This document shows positions 38,101 to 50,702 of a stretch of DNA of 64,000 nt, in pieces (the stretch's first letter is position 1; the number at the start of each line of letters is the position of its first letter). The notes under the pieces are model-generated. The model was given only the letters and a program-made list of their open reading frames with translations. It ran no database searches and was not told where the DNA came from. The position numbers were made by a program, and so were the translations under genes. Origin of the DNA: Pterois miles (taxonomy: Eukaryota > Chordata > Actinopteri > Perciformes > Scorpaenidae). The stretch covers positions 19,932,001 to 19,996,000 of the forward strand of contig CAMQGK010000567.1 in assembly GCA_947000775.1 (NCBI GenBank), given 5' to 3'.

Positions 38101-41100
38101 ATGTTGGAAAATTTTACAAAAAAAACGCCATAGTATAGTATGTCGAAATTTTTCGATGAAAACGTCAAATTTTTCTGATGTTGAAAAAAATCATGAAAAC
38201 GGTCATATTACAGCATGTAAAATGTTTCTATGGTGAACAAAAGTCATTTCGTGAAAAGTTGGAAAATTTTACAAAAAAAAACGCCATAGTATAGTATGTC
38301 GAAATTTTTCGATGAAAACGTCAAATTTTTCTGATGTTGAAAAAAATCATGAAAACGGTCGTATTATAGCATGTAGAATGATTCTATGGGGAACAAAAGT
38401 CATTTCGTGAAATGTTGGAAAATTTTACAAAAAAAACTCCATAGTATAGTATGGCGAAATTTTTCGATGAAAACGTCAAATTTTTCTGATGTTGAAAAAA
38501 ATCATGGAAACGGTCATATTATAGCATGTAGAATGATTTTATGGTGAACAAAAGTCATTTCGTGAAAAGTTGGAAAATTTTCAAAAAAAAAAAACGCCAT
38601 AGTATAGTATGTCGAAAATTTTTCGATGAAAACGTCAAATTTTTGTATGTTGAAAAAAATCATGAAAACAGTCATATTATAGCATGTAAAATGATTCTAT
38701 GGTGAACAAAAGTCATTTCGTGAAAAGTTGGAAAATTTTACAAAAAAAAACGCCATAGTATAGTATGTCGAAATTTTTCGATGAAAACGTCAAATTTTTC
38801 TGATGTTGAAAAAAATATGAAAAGGTGTATTATAGATGTAGAATGATTCTATGGTGAAAAAAGATTTGGAAAAGTTGGAAAATTTAAAAAGGTTTGAATG
38901 GAAGGGAAAAAGAAAGTGTAGTGGGAAAAAGATGGAAGTGGAAAAAGATGTTTGTATGAATGTTAAAAATAGATGATTAAATGTATGGGAAAAAGATTAA
39001 ATGTTGAAAATTTAAAATAAAGTGTTGTTGTGAAATTTTAATAAAAAAAATTTTGTATGTTAAAAAAATATGAAAACAGTCATATTATGCACGTAAAATA
39101 ATCTACAGTGAAAAAAGTCATTTATGAAATGTTGGAAAATTTAAAAAAACGCCATAGTGCAGTATGTCGAAATTTTTCGATGAAAACGTCACATTTTTCT
39201 GATGTTGAAAAAAATCATGAAAACGGTCGTATTATAGCATGTAGAATGATTCTATGGTGAACAAAAGTCATTTCGTGAAAAGTTGGAAAATTTTACAAAA
39301 AAAACCACCATAGTATAGTATGTCGAAATTTTTCGATGAAAACGTCAAATTTTTCTGATGTTGAAAAAAATCATGAAAACGGTCATATTATAGCATGTAA
39401 AATTATTCTATGGTGAACAAAAGTCATTTAGTGAAAAGTTGGAAAATTTTCCAAAAAAAAACGCCATAGTATAGTATGTCGAAATTTTTCGATGAAAACG
39501 TCAAATTTATCTGATGTTGAAAAAAATCATGAAAACGGTCGTATTATAGCATGTAGAATGATTCTATGGTGAACAAAAGTCATTTCGTGAAATGTTGAAA
39601 AATTTTACATTAAAAAACGCCATAGTATAGTATGTTGAAAATTTTACAATAAAAACGTAAAATGTTTGTATGTTAAAAAAATCATGAAAACAGTCATATT
39701 ATAGCACGTAAAATAATTCTAAGGTGGAAAAAAGTCATTTTATCGAATGTTGGAAAATTTTACAAATAAATGTCATAGTATAATGTGTTGACAATTTTAC
39801 AATAAAAACAAAATGTTTGCATGTTAAAAAAATTATGAAAACAGTCGTATTATAGCATGTAGAATGATTCTATGGTGAACAAAAGTCATTTTGTGAAATG
39901 TTGAAAATTTTAATAAAAAAACGCCATCGTATAGTATGTCGAAATTTTTCGATGAAAACGTCAAATTTTTCTTATGTTGAAAAAAATCAGAGGTCGTTTC
40001 GTGTGGGCAGGAAATGTCCGCCAGATAATTGAAAGATGAAAACGTCAAAATGTTGAAAAAAATCATGAAAACGGTCGTATTATAGCATGTAGAATGATTC
40101 TATGGTGAACAAAAGTCATTTTGTGAAATGTTGAAAATTTTCATAAAAAAACGCCATAGTATAGTATGGCGAAATTTTTCGATGAAAACGTCAAATTTTT
40201 CTGATGTTGAAAAAAATCTTGAAAACGGTCGTATTATAGCATGTAGAATGATTCTATGGTGAAAAAAATCATTTGTGAAAAGTTGGAAAATTTTACAAAA
40301 AACGCCATAGTATAGTTGGAAATTTTTCGATGAACGCAAATTTTTCTGATGTTAAAAAAATCATGAAACGGCGTTATAGCATGTAGAATGTTTATGGGGA
40401 ACAAAAGTATTGTGAAATGTTGGAAAATTTTACAAAAAAAACTCCATAGTATAGTATGAATAAATTTTTCGATGAAAACATCGAATTTTTATGTTGAAAA
40501 AAATCATGAAAACGGTCGTATTATAGCATGTAGAATGATTTTATAGTGAACAAAAGTCATTTCGTGAAATGTTGGAAATTTTAATAAAAAAACGCCATAG
40601 TATAGTATGGCGAAATTTTTCGATGAAAACGTCAAATTTTTCTGATGTTGAAAAAAATCATGAAAACGGTCGTATTATAGCATGTAGAATGATTCTATGG
40701 GGAACAAAAGTCATTTTGTGAAATGTTGAAAATTTTAATAAAAAAACGCCATAGTATTATAGAGTATGTCGAAATTTTTCGATGAAAACGTCAAATTTTT
40801 GTATATTGAAAAAAGTCATGAAAACAGTCACATTATAGCATATAAAATGATTCTATAGTGAACAAAAGTCATTTTATGAAATGTTGGAAAATTTAATAAA
40901 AAAACGCCATAGTATAGCATGTCGAAATTTTTTGATGAAAACGTCAAATTTTTCTGATGTTGAAAAAAATCATGAAAACGGTCGTATTATAGCGTGTAGA
41001 ATGATTCTATGGGGAACAAAAGTCATTTCGTGAAATGTTGGAAAATTTTACAAAAAACGCCATAGTATAGTATGTCGAAATTTTTCGATGAAAACGTCAA

Positions 41101-43611
41101 ATTTTTCTGATGTTGAAAAAAATCATGAAAACGGTCGTATTATAGCATGTAAAATGATTCTATGGTGAAAAAAGTCATTTTATAAAATGTTAAAAATTTT
41201 ACAAGAAAAGTATAATATAGGTGAAAATAAATGCGTAAAATTTTTGTATGTTGAAAAAAATCATGAAAACAGTCATATTATAGCACGTAAAATAATTCTA
41301 AGGTGGAAAAAAGTCATTTTATCGAATGTTGGAAAATTTTACAAATAAATGTCATAGTATAATGTGTTGACAATTTTACAATAAAAACAAAATGTTTGCA
41401 TGTTAAAAAAAATATGAAAACAGTCACAATAGCATGTAAAATGATTCTATGGTGAACAAAAGTCATTTCGTGAAATGTCGGAAAATTTTAAAAAAAAACG
41501 CCAGTAGTATAGTATGCCGAAATTTTTCGATGAAAACGTCAAATTTTTGTATGTTGAAAAAAATCATGAAAACAGTCACATTATAGGATGTAAAATGATT
41601 CTATGGTGAAAAAAAGTCATTTTACCGAATGTTGGAAAATTTTACAAAAAAAACATAGTTATAGTATGTCGAAATTTTGAAAAACGTAAAATGTTTGCTT
41701 ATGTTGAAAAAAATCATGAAAACAGTCATATTAAAGCATGTAAAATAATTCTATAGTGAACAAAATTCATTTCATGAAAAGTTGGAAAATTTTACAAAAA
41801 AAACGCCATAGTGTAGTATGTCGAAATTTTTCGATGAAAACGTCATATTTTGCTGATGTTGAAAAAAATCATGAAAACGGTCGTATAATAGCATGTAGAA
41901 TGATTCTATGGTGAACAAAAGTCATTTCATGAAAAGTTGGAAAATTTTAATAAAAAAACGCCATAGTATAGCATGGCGAAATTTTTCGATGAAAACGTCA
42001 AATTTTTCTGATGTTGAAAAAAATCTTGAAAACGGTCGTATTATAGCATGTAGAATGATTCTATGGTGAAAAAAATTCATTTCGTGAAAAGTTGGAAAAT
42101 TTTACAAAAAAAACGCCATAGTATAGTATGTCGAAATTTTTCGATGAAAACGTCAAATTTTTCTGATGTTGAAAAAAATCATGAAAACGGTCATATTACA
42201 GCATGTAAAATGATTCTATGGTGAACAAAAGTCATTTCGTGAAAAGTTGGAAAATTTTACAAATAAACGCCATAGTATAGTATGTTGAAAATTTTACGAT
42301 AAAAACGTAAAATTTTTCTGATGTTGAAAAAAATCATGAAAACGGTCATATTATAGCATGTAGAATGATTCTAAGGTGGAAAAAAAGTCATTTTGTGAAA
42401 TGTTTAAAAATTTTACAAATAAATGTCATAGTATAGTATGTTGACAATTTTACGATGAAAACGAAAATTTTTCTGATGTTAAAAAAATTATGAAAACGGT
42501 CGTATTATAGCATGTAGAATGATTTTATGGTGAACAAAAGTCATTTTGTGAAATGTTGAAAATTTTAATAAAAAAACGCCATAGTATAGTATGGCGAAAT
42601 TTTTCGATGAAAACGTCAAATTTTTCTGATGTTGAAAAAAATCATGAAAACGGTCGTATTATAGCATGTAGAATGATTCTATGGTGAACAAAAGTCATTT
42701 TCTGAAATGTTGAAAATTTTAATAAAAAAACGCCATAGTATAGTATGTCGAAATTTTTCGATGAAAACGTCAAATTTTTCTGATGTTGAAAAAAATCATG
42801 AAAACGGTCGTATTATAGCATGTAGAATGATTCTATAGTGAACAAAAGTCATTTCGTGAAATGTTGGAAAATTTTAATAAAAAAACTCCATAGTATAGTA
42901 TGGCGAAAATTTTTCGATGAAAACGTCAAATTTTTGTATGTTGAAAAAAGTCATGAAAACAGTCATATTATAGCATGTAAAATGATTCTATGGTGAAAAA
43001 AGTCATTTTATAAAATGTTGAAAAATTTTACAAATAAATGTCATCGTATAGTATGTCGAAAATTTTACAATAAAAACAAAATGTTTGTATGTTAAAAAAA
43101 ATCATGAAAACAGTCATATAGCATGTAGAATGATTCTATGGTGAACAAAAGTCAAAAAAATTGTGAGGGAAAAAATATGAAACGCGTATTACAGCATATA
43201 AAATGATTCTATGGTGAACAAAAGTCATTTTATGGAATGTTGAAAAATTTTAATAAAAAAATGCCATAGTATAGTATGTCGAAAACTTTACGATGAAAAC
43301 GTCAAATTTTTCTGATGTTGAAAAAAATCATGAAAATGGTATTATAGCATGTTGAATGATTCTATGGTGAGCAAAAGTCATTTCGTGAAATTTTGGAAAA
43401 TTTAAAAAAAAAAAACACCCGTAGTATAGTATGGCGAAATTTTTCGATGAAAACGTCAAATTTTTGTATGTTGAAAAAAATCATGAAAACGGTCACATTA
43501 TAGCATGTAAAATGATTCTATGATGAACAAAAGTCATTTTAGCGAAATGTTGGAAAATTTTACGAATAAATGTCAGTATAGTATGTTGTAAATTTTACAA
43601 TAAAAAAAAAT

Positions 43612-44508
43612 TAGGGCTGTCAGTTTAACGCGTTAATTAGATTAATTAATTACGCTGCAAATTAACGCGATTAATTATTTAAGGCAAGCCCACTCGGACC
43701 TTTCACTCGGACTCGGACTCGGACAAGGAGGAGCAGGGGCCTCTAGCCCGCTACAAAGCTGAGCTGTGCATTGGAATGCATGAGTGTCCACTGGAGTGGT
43801 GGGCAGCTCACGCAGGAGCTTATGAACAGCTGTCCTCTCCTCCTACCTGGCTACCGCTGCCACGTCTGGGCCATGTGAGAGACTCTTTTCACTCGCAGGT
43901 AACATCATTCAAAAGAAGAGAGCAGCCTCACACTCAGACAATGTAAACAAGCTTGTTTGTCTGAGCAACTGGCTCAAGGACACATAGAGTTGTCTGTTGT
44001 CAGTTCCTGTAACGTTAGCTTACCCTTTTAAAGGAAATGCCTGTTGGCATGATGCTATTGATGTTGCCTTATTTAGAGGCATATTATACTATTCATTTTG
44101 AATTGCTGTATTGAGTCAGCTTTAGTATTCATTTTGATTGAGAGTCTGCTTATGTGCCTATTTGAGACTCAGCCTTGTTTTATTTCTGAATTTTATTTAA
44201 CTGTATTTGTATTGCATTTTTGAGAAATGCACCTGGCCTAATTGGTTTGCTGATGTGCTTGACCTTTTTTCTTTTGAATTTCATTTATAAAGCACACTTA
44301 ACCAATAAAAAAATGTGGATTTCAAATCTTCTCTTCTTGGTGTATTCTATTGATTAGTCATGCACTACAATTTTGTAATGTCCTAGAATTCAAATTCTTT
44401 ATTTGGGGGCCTTTAGCAGGTATGAGATTAAAATGCGATTAATTAGATTAATTAATTACAAATCCTGTAATTAATTAGATTAATTTTCTTAATCGCCTGA
44501 CAGCACTA
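43612..44508 (+). mobile_element. Non-autonomous hAT element in the satellite, copy d (897 bp)
   Basis: As the other copies, with two extra A near the internal AATAAA and a few private substitutions (for example CCTTGTTTTATT). Its left satellite flank differs slightly from a-c. It lies 9,314 bases from copy c. After it the array is visibly more diverged. Confidence 0.9.
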
Positions 44509-45408
44509 AAAAAAAATGTTTGTATGTTAAAAAAAATCATGAAAACAGTCATATTATAGCACGTAAAATAATTCTATGGTGAACAAAAGTCATTTCATGA
44601 AATGTTGGAAAATTTACAAAAAACGCCATAGTGTAGTATGTCGAAATTTATCGATGAAAACGTCAAATTTTTCTGATGTTGAAAAAAATCATGCAAACAG
44701 TCATATTATAGCATGTAAAATGATTCTATGGTGAAAAAAGTCATTTTTTCGAATGTTGAAAAGTTTTACAAATAAATTTCATAGTATAGTATGTTGAAAA
44801 TTTTACAATAAAAACGTAAAATGCTTGTATGTTGAAAAAAATCATGAAAACAGTCATATTATAGTATGCAAAATGATATGGTGAAAAAAAGTCATATTGT
44901 GAAATGTTGGAAATTTTACAAAAAAATTTCATAGTATAGTATGTCGAAAATTTTACGATAAAAACATCAAATTTTTGTATGTTGAAAAAATTTACTAAAA
45001 CAGTCATACTATAGCATGTAAAATGATTCTATGGTGAAAAAAAGTCATCACATGTAACTTTGAAAAACATTACAAAAAAACGTCATCGTATAGTATGTCG
45101 AAATTTTTCGATGAAAATGTCAAATTTTTCTGATGTTGAAAAAAATCATGAAAACAGTCGTATTATAGCATGTAGAATGATTCTATGGTGAACAAAAGTC
45201 ATTTCGTGAAATATTGAAAATTTTAATAAAAAAACGCCATAATATAGTATGGCGAAATTTTTTTATGAAAACGTCAAATTTTTGTATGTTCAAAAAAAAA
45301 TCATGAAAATAGTCATATTATAGCATGTAAAATGATTCTATGGTGAAAAAAAAGTCATATTGTGAAATGTTGGAAAATTTTACAAAAAAAAAAATGTCAT
45401 AGTATAGT

Positions 45409-45473
45409 AAATGTAAATTTCTCCACTGTGGTACTAATAAAGGAATATCTTATAAAGGAATATTTTATCTTAT
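45409..45473 (+). mobile_element. Short LINE 3' tail inserted in the satellite
   Basis: The satellite word CATAGTATAGTA is interrupted by GTAAATTTCTCCACTGTGG and AATAAAGGAATATCTTATAA, then resumes with TGTCAAAAATTTTACG. This is a severely 5'-truncated non-LTR retrotransposon end of the same type as at 48,911-48,967. Confidence 0.75.
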
Positions 45474-46496
45474 GTCAAAAATTTTACGATGAAAACGTCA
45501 AATTTTTGTATGTTGAAAAAATTTATGAAAACAGTCATACTATAGCATGTAAAATGATTCTATGGTGAAAAAAAGTCATCATATGTAACTTTGAAAAACT
45601 TAAAAAAATGTCATAGTATAGTATGTCGAAAATTTTACGATAAAAACGTCAAATTTTGTATGTTGAAAAAAATCATGACAACAATCATGTTATAGCATGT
45701 AAAATAATTCTATGGTGAAAAAAAGTCATTTTATCGAATGTTGAAAAATTTTACAAAAAAATGTCATACTATATAGTATGTCGAAAATTTTACCATCAAA
45801 ACGTCAAATTTTTGTATGTTGCAAAACATCATGAAAACAGACCTATTATAGCATGTAAAATGATTCTATGGTGAAAAAAAGTCATAATGCTATCTTGAAA
45901 AATTTTACAAAAAAATCATAGTATAGCATGTCGAAAATTTTACGATGAAAACATCAAATTTTTGTATGTTGAAAAAATTTATGAAAACAGTCACATTATA
46001 GTATGTAAAATGATATGGTGAAAAAAAAGTCATATTGTGAAATGTCGAAAATTTTACGATCAAAATGTCAAATTTTTGTATGTTGCAAAACATCATGAAA
46101 ACAGACCTATTATAGCATGTAAAATGATTCTATGGTGAAAAAAAGTCATAATGCTATCTTGAAAAATTTTACAAAAAAAATGTCATAGTATAGCATGTAA
46201 AATGATTTCATGGTGAAAAAAGTCATATTGTGAAATGTTGAAAAATTTAAAAAAAAAAAATGTCATAGTATGTCGAAAATTTTACGATGAAAACATCAAA
46301 TTTTTGTATGTTGATAAAATTAATGAAAACAGTCATATTATAGCATGTAAAATGATTTTATGGTGAAGAAAGTCATATTGTGAAATGTTGAAAAATTTTA
46401 CAAAAAAAAATGTTATAGTATAGTATGTCGAAAATTTTACGATGAAAACGTCAAATTTTTGTATGTTGAAAAAAATCATGAAAACATACCATACAA

Positions 46497-46607
46497 ACCA
46501 TAACTGATTTAATGAGCCATTCGCAGTTTCACTGTACTGGCCGTGCTTAGACTTGCATGGCTTAATCTTTGAGACAAGCATATGCTACTGGCAGGATCAA
46601 CCAGGTA
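46497..46607 (-). rRNA. Truncated 18S rRNA fragment (first ~115 bases)
   Basis: The minus strand starts with TACCTGGTTGATCCTGCCAG at 46,607, the universal 5' end of eukaryotic 18S rRNA. It continues through GTAGCATATGCTTGTCTC, AAGATTAAGCCATGCAAGTC and GCGAATGGCTCATTAAATC to 46,497, where it breaks into satellite. It lacks four bases after AAGTCTAAG and has at least one substitution nearby. Only about 6% of the gene is present, so it is a non-functional relic. It lies at the point where satellite orientation reverses. Confidence 0.95.
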
Positions 46608-46640
46608 GCGCTCCCTCTCGTGCCGAGCGGGGGTTGGTTG
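46608..46640 (-). other. GC-rich sequence adjoining the 18S fragment, possible 5' ETS remnant
   Basis: The 33 bases just upstream of the 18S 5' end contain CCCCGCTCGGCACGAGAGGG, far more GC-rich than the satellite. In an rDNA unit this position is the external transcribed spacer. Identity is inferred from position and composition only. Confidence 0.55.
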
Positions 46641-48030
46641 CTATACTATGATGTTTCATCACAAAATTTGTCCACATACTATACTATAATATTCTATAAG
46701 AAAATTTTTCAACATGCTATACTATGACTTTTTTCATAAATTTTTGACATGCAATACTATGATTATCATAAAATTTGTCATAATACTATACTATGACTTT
46801 TTAAATTACAAAATTTGTCGACATACTATACTGTGACTTTTTATCATGAAAGTTGTCTACATGCCATCCTATGACTTTTTAAAATCATGAAATTTTTTGA
46901 CATATTTTAGTATGATTTTTTTGGGGAAATTTTTCAACATACTATACCAGGACTTTTTTCAGGAAATTTTTGGAGATACTATACTGACTTTTTTCATGAT
47001 TTTTTTTTTTTAAATACTATACTATATACTATGACTTTTTCCTGAAAATGTATAGACATACTATACTATGACTTTTTCCTGAAAATTTATTGACATACTA
47101 TACTATGATATTTTATAATCAATTTTTGGACATACTATACGATGACTATTTTTCATAAAAAAAAATGTTACACTATACTATGACTTTTCATGAAATTATT
47201 TGACATGCTACAGTATACTATGACTTTTTAAACAAAATTTGTCGACATACTATACTATGACTTTTTATCATGACATTTGTCTCCACTATGGCTTTTTTTA
47301 ATGAAATTTTTCAACAAACGATATGACTTTTTATCATGACATTTATGAACATATTATACTATGACATTTTATCATAAAATTGTCACCATTCTATACTATG
47401 ACATTTTATAATGAAATTTTTTGACATACTATACTATGACTTTTATCAAAGTTTTCTGACATGTCATACTATGATTTATTTCATATAATTTTTACTATGA
47501 CTTTTTTTCATGAAATTTTGTCGACATACTATACTATGACTTTTATCATAAAATTTTTCGACATGGTATACTATGACTTCTTTTTCCGACATACTATACT
47601 ATGACTTTTTTTAAACATACTATATTATGACTTCTGACATTTTTTGACATAGGACAAAGTTTTTTTTTTGATAATCAATACTATGGCTTTTTAATCAACA
47701 TAATATACCATGATTTCGATTCAAATTCCACACAGTACACTATGACATTTTTTTTTCAACAATGATTTTTTTTTCCGGCATACTACAATCTGAATTTTTT
47801 TTTTTTTTTGATAAATGATACTATGGCTTTTTTCCGAGACACTATACTGTGATTTTTTTTTGACATACTATACTATTACTTTTTTCGATGTACTATACTG
47901 TGACATTTTTTCGGCATACTATGTTATGACTTTTTTTTTGCAATACAATACAATGGCTTTTTTCAACCTGCTATATTATGACTTTTGTTTAGACATACTA
48001 TACTCTGACCTTTTTTTCGGCATACTACAC
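46641..48030. repeat. Right flanking satellite, plus-type orientation
   Basis: It is a tandem series of CATACTATACTATGACTTTT with intervening ATCATGAAATTTTT words. The orientation is opposite to the main array and the same as at 10.3-13.3 kb. Monomers near 46.7-47.6 kb carry the TCATGAAATTT spacer that links them to the 154-bp unit; later monomers are mostly T-runs. Confidence 0.85.
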
Positions 48031-48083
48031 TATATCTTTATAAAGTATCAACACACTATTTTGCTTCACTAGTGTTTCCTTAC

Positions 48084-48732
48084 TCTGAGCTTGTCCAGCA
48101 TCTTCTGCTGGTCTTGGATCTGGTCTCGGAGGTGGTTGAGCTGCTTCTGATGAGCCTCCCTGTTGTTCTCCAGCTGCTCTGGCCTGAGACGCAAAGAAAA
48201 AAGATCACAAATACATAACCATTCAAATATAAACTCATGTCATTGATTGTTGCACTTTCCAGCTGTGCACAGATGATCCAGTTTTCCAGGTCCACCTCTC
48301 CTCACCTTGATGTCCTCTTCTCCATCCAGTCTACTGGTGCTTGTCCTCCAACACCTTGTCTTTTCTCTGAGAACCAACAAAGAAGACAAATGAGCTCCTT
48401 ATTCAGGCTTTAATGTCAACTTCAAATATTCAGAAATTCTGGACATCAGAGATAATGTAAATGTAAATGTATACCACACTGAATGATGTCTGAATATCCA
48501 TGTTTATTATAGACAATGTCCTAAAATTTCAAGAATTTTCAAGAAGTTCATAAAGCTAAAGAGGAGGTGCCTGAAATAAAAAGATTTTATATGCTTTCAA
48601 TATTCACCGTTAAACACAACACCACCAGTGATGAGAAAAAACATCCTACCTCAGAGCTTCAGTACAAAGATGTCTCAATTCATCTAGAAAATGTTCCTCT
48701 TCTTCCCAGATGTAATCCACCATGCAGCATAA
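48084..48732 (-). pseudogene. Kinesin-1 heavy chain (kif5-like) pseudogene fragment, copy 2
   Basis: Exon-like blocks on the minus strand: 48,732-48,650, 48,366-48,306 and 48,183-48,084. It carries the same frame-breaking missing bases at the start of the stalk block as copies 1 and 3, so the duplications came after the gene was broken. It also has its own changes near 48,723 (GCATGG in place of GCCTCGG). Homology with copy 3 extends well beyond the exons on both sides. Confidence 0.65.
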
Positions 48733-48910
48733 CTAAAAATAAGTGACAAATAAAAGCACTTGTGTTAACATGCCTTTTTTTTTTAAACTTTTTTTTCAAC
48801 CTGAGCCCTATAACCACCGAAATATCGATTGCATGGGAAATTTTAAGGGAATAAAACAAATTTGCATCAGTATTATACTATATACCACAAGCTAAAATTA
48901 AATTTAGCTA

Positions 48911-48967
48911 AAAAAAAAATAAGTAAATTTCTCCAATGTGGGACAAATAAAGGAATATCTTATCTTA
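48911..48967 (+). mobile_element. Short LINE 3' tail
   Basis: AAGTAAATTTCTCCAATGTG and AATAAAGGAATATCTTATC mark the 3' end of the same LINE type as at 45,409. It is absent from the partner duplication near 54,470, so it was inserted after the duplication or lost from the other copy. Confidence 0.7.
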
Positions 48968-49058
48968 ATGATACGTAACAAGCTAAAGAATTGTGGTCTG
49001 TATTGACTTGACTTACTTGAGCTAAAACAAAGAAGGTACAAGCTACTAAAGGGCTCCT

Positions 49059-50415
49059 ATTTTTTCCGATATGCTATATTATGACTTTTTTTTTTTCGAC
49101 ACGCTATACTATGACATTTTAACATTATAATTATTTTTTTGATAAACAATACTATGGCTATTTTGTACTATACTAACACCTGTATTCTGATGTTTTCGAC
49201 ACACTAGACTTTTTTTTTTTTTTAGGCATACTACACTAAGTTTTTTCCAACATACTATAACATGGCTTTTTTTGGACATACTATGCTATAGCTTTTTTCT
49301 GTATACTATAATATGAATGAAGTTTTTTGACATACTATACTATAACTTTTCATGAATTGTTGAATGATATTTTATAAAGATTTTTTTGACATGCTATACT
49401 ATGACTAAACAAAATTTGTCAACATACTATACTATGACTTTTTATCATGACATTTGCCTACATACTATACTATGACTTTTTTCATGAAATTTTGACATAT
49501 TATACTGACATTTTATAATGAATTTTTTTCCGACATACTATACCATGTCTGTTTATCATGAAATTTTTCAACATGCTATACTATGACTATTTTCATATAA
49601 TTTTTTGACATGCTATACTATGACTTTATCCCAAAATGTGTTGACATACTATCCTATGACATTTATCATGAAATTTATTCAATACTACACTGACTATTTA
49701 TCATAAAGGTTTTTGACATGCTATATTATGACATTCTAACATACTATCCTATGAATTCTTTTTGATAAACAATACTATGGCTATTTTGTACTATACTAAG
49801 ACCTGTATTCTGATGTTTTTCGACACTATACTATGACTTTTTTTTTTTTTTTTTTTTTTTGAGCATACTACACCAACTTTTTTCCAACATACTATATCAT
49901 GGCCTTTTTGGACTTGCTATGCTATGGCTTTTTTTCGGCATACTATAATCTGACTTTTTTTTTCGATATACTTTACCATGGTGTTTTTTTCAAAATACGT
50001 TATCATGACTCATTCAAAAATTTTTTCCACTCACTCTACTTTTTTGACACACTGTACTATACACTTTTTTTTTTTTTTACTATTAATTGATTTTTTTGTT
50101 AAACAATACTGGGTTTTTTTGGCATACTATACTAAGACTTCTATTGTGACGTTTTTCAACACACTTTACTACAACTTTTTTTTACGTCACAGTATACAAT
50201 GACTTTTTTCCAGCATAATATGACTTCCTCACACTATACTAAGACTTTTTCCTGGCATACTATACTACGACTTTTTTCCAACATACTACACCATGACTTT
50301 TTTCCAACATAATTGAATGATTTTTTTTTTTATTTGTTAAGCAATACTATGGCTTTTTTCGGCACACTATACCATGATTTTTTTTTGGCATACACTGATT
50401 TTTTTTTGGCATACA
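49059..50415. repeat. Satellite block between the duplicated segment and the Tc1 element
   Basis: Plus-type CATACTATACTATGAC words with T-runs. It includes poly-T tracts near 49,831-49,860. Open frames here are low-complexity and Phe-rich. No gene. Confidence 0.85.
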
Positions 50416-50702
50416 CAACAGTCCTGAAAAAATCTTAATCTGAATCAAAATCTTAAAATGACAAGAATTCACATTTCGCACTGGTACAGGTTTTAACTAG
50501 AGCTTCAAAATGCAAAAAGAATAAACAGGAGCAAGACACAAAAACTAAAGATCAGGCAATTTATTGAAAACTGCATTTAAACTCAAACAGGCTGCTTATC
50601 AGCTGATCAAAAGTTCAAGACCATAGCCTTAAAAAGTCACAATCTGCACAAAAATCTGGCTTTCATGCATTTTCATGCAAACATTCATACTGTCATGACC
50701 TA

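Larger units (their letters stand above)
13356..46480. repeat. Main satellite array, 154-bp tetrameric higher-order unit
   Basis: Successive copies of one landmark (for example 20,340 and 20,494) are 154 bases apart. About 190 units fit after subtracting inserts. Each unit has four related subunits whose cores align: CATAGTATAGTATGT, CAAATTTTTCTGATGT, CGTATTATAGCATGT and CATTTCGTGAAATGT. Spacings are 37, 38, 41 and 38 bases in the unit at 20,292-20,446, and cores are separated by AAAA and AATTTT tracts. Variant units (CTAAGGTGG, GTGCAG, ACAATAAAAACAAAATG types) recur in fixed neighbourhoods, showing a second level of amplification. The array is most uniform in the centre and more diverged after 44.5 kb. 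No gene is present. Confidence 0.95.
47950..49058. repeat. Duplicated segment, left copy (partner 53,478-54,569)
   Basis: From about 47,950 (ACAATACAATGGCTTTTTT and TATATCTTTATAAAGTA) to 49,058 (AAGGGCTCCTAT) the sequence matches 53,478-54,569, including the pseudogene fragment and the remains of a TAGGGCTGTCA-type MITE. The right ends are about 5.51 kb apart. The left copy carries an added LINE tail at 48,911-48,967. Confidence 0.8.

Noticed and set aside
38850..39076. C loss explained by methylation-linked deamination
   Set aside because: Comparison with intact units shows C deleted, not changed to T.
18202..44508. Four independent hAT insertions
   Set aside because: Identical target duplication and, for three copies, identical left flank show amplification of one insertion.
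13356..46480. CRISPR-like array (regular repeats)
   Set aside because: The whole 154-bp unit repeats, with no unique spacers; introns, hAT elements and LINE tails show eukaryotic DNA.
35298..46581. Several open frames of 60-100 codons rich in Phe, Ile and Lys in the array
   Set aside because: They repeat the same peptide words with the satellite period and have no coding signature.
46333..46581. Minus-strand open frame covering the 18S fragment
   Set aside because: It reads through rRNA sequence and satellite; it is not a protein gene.
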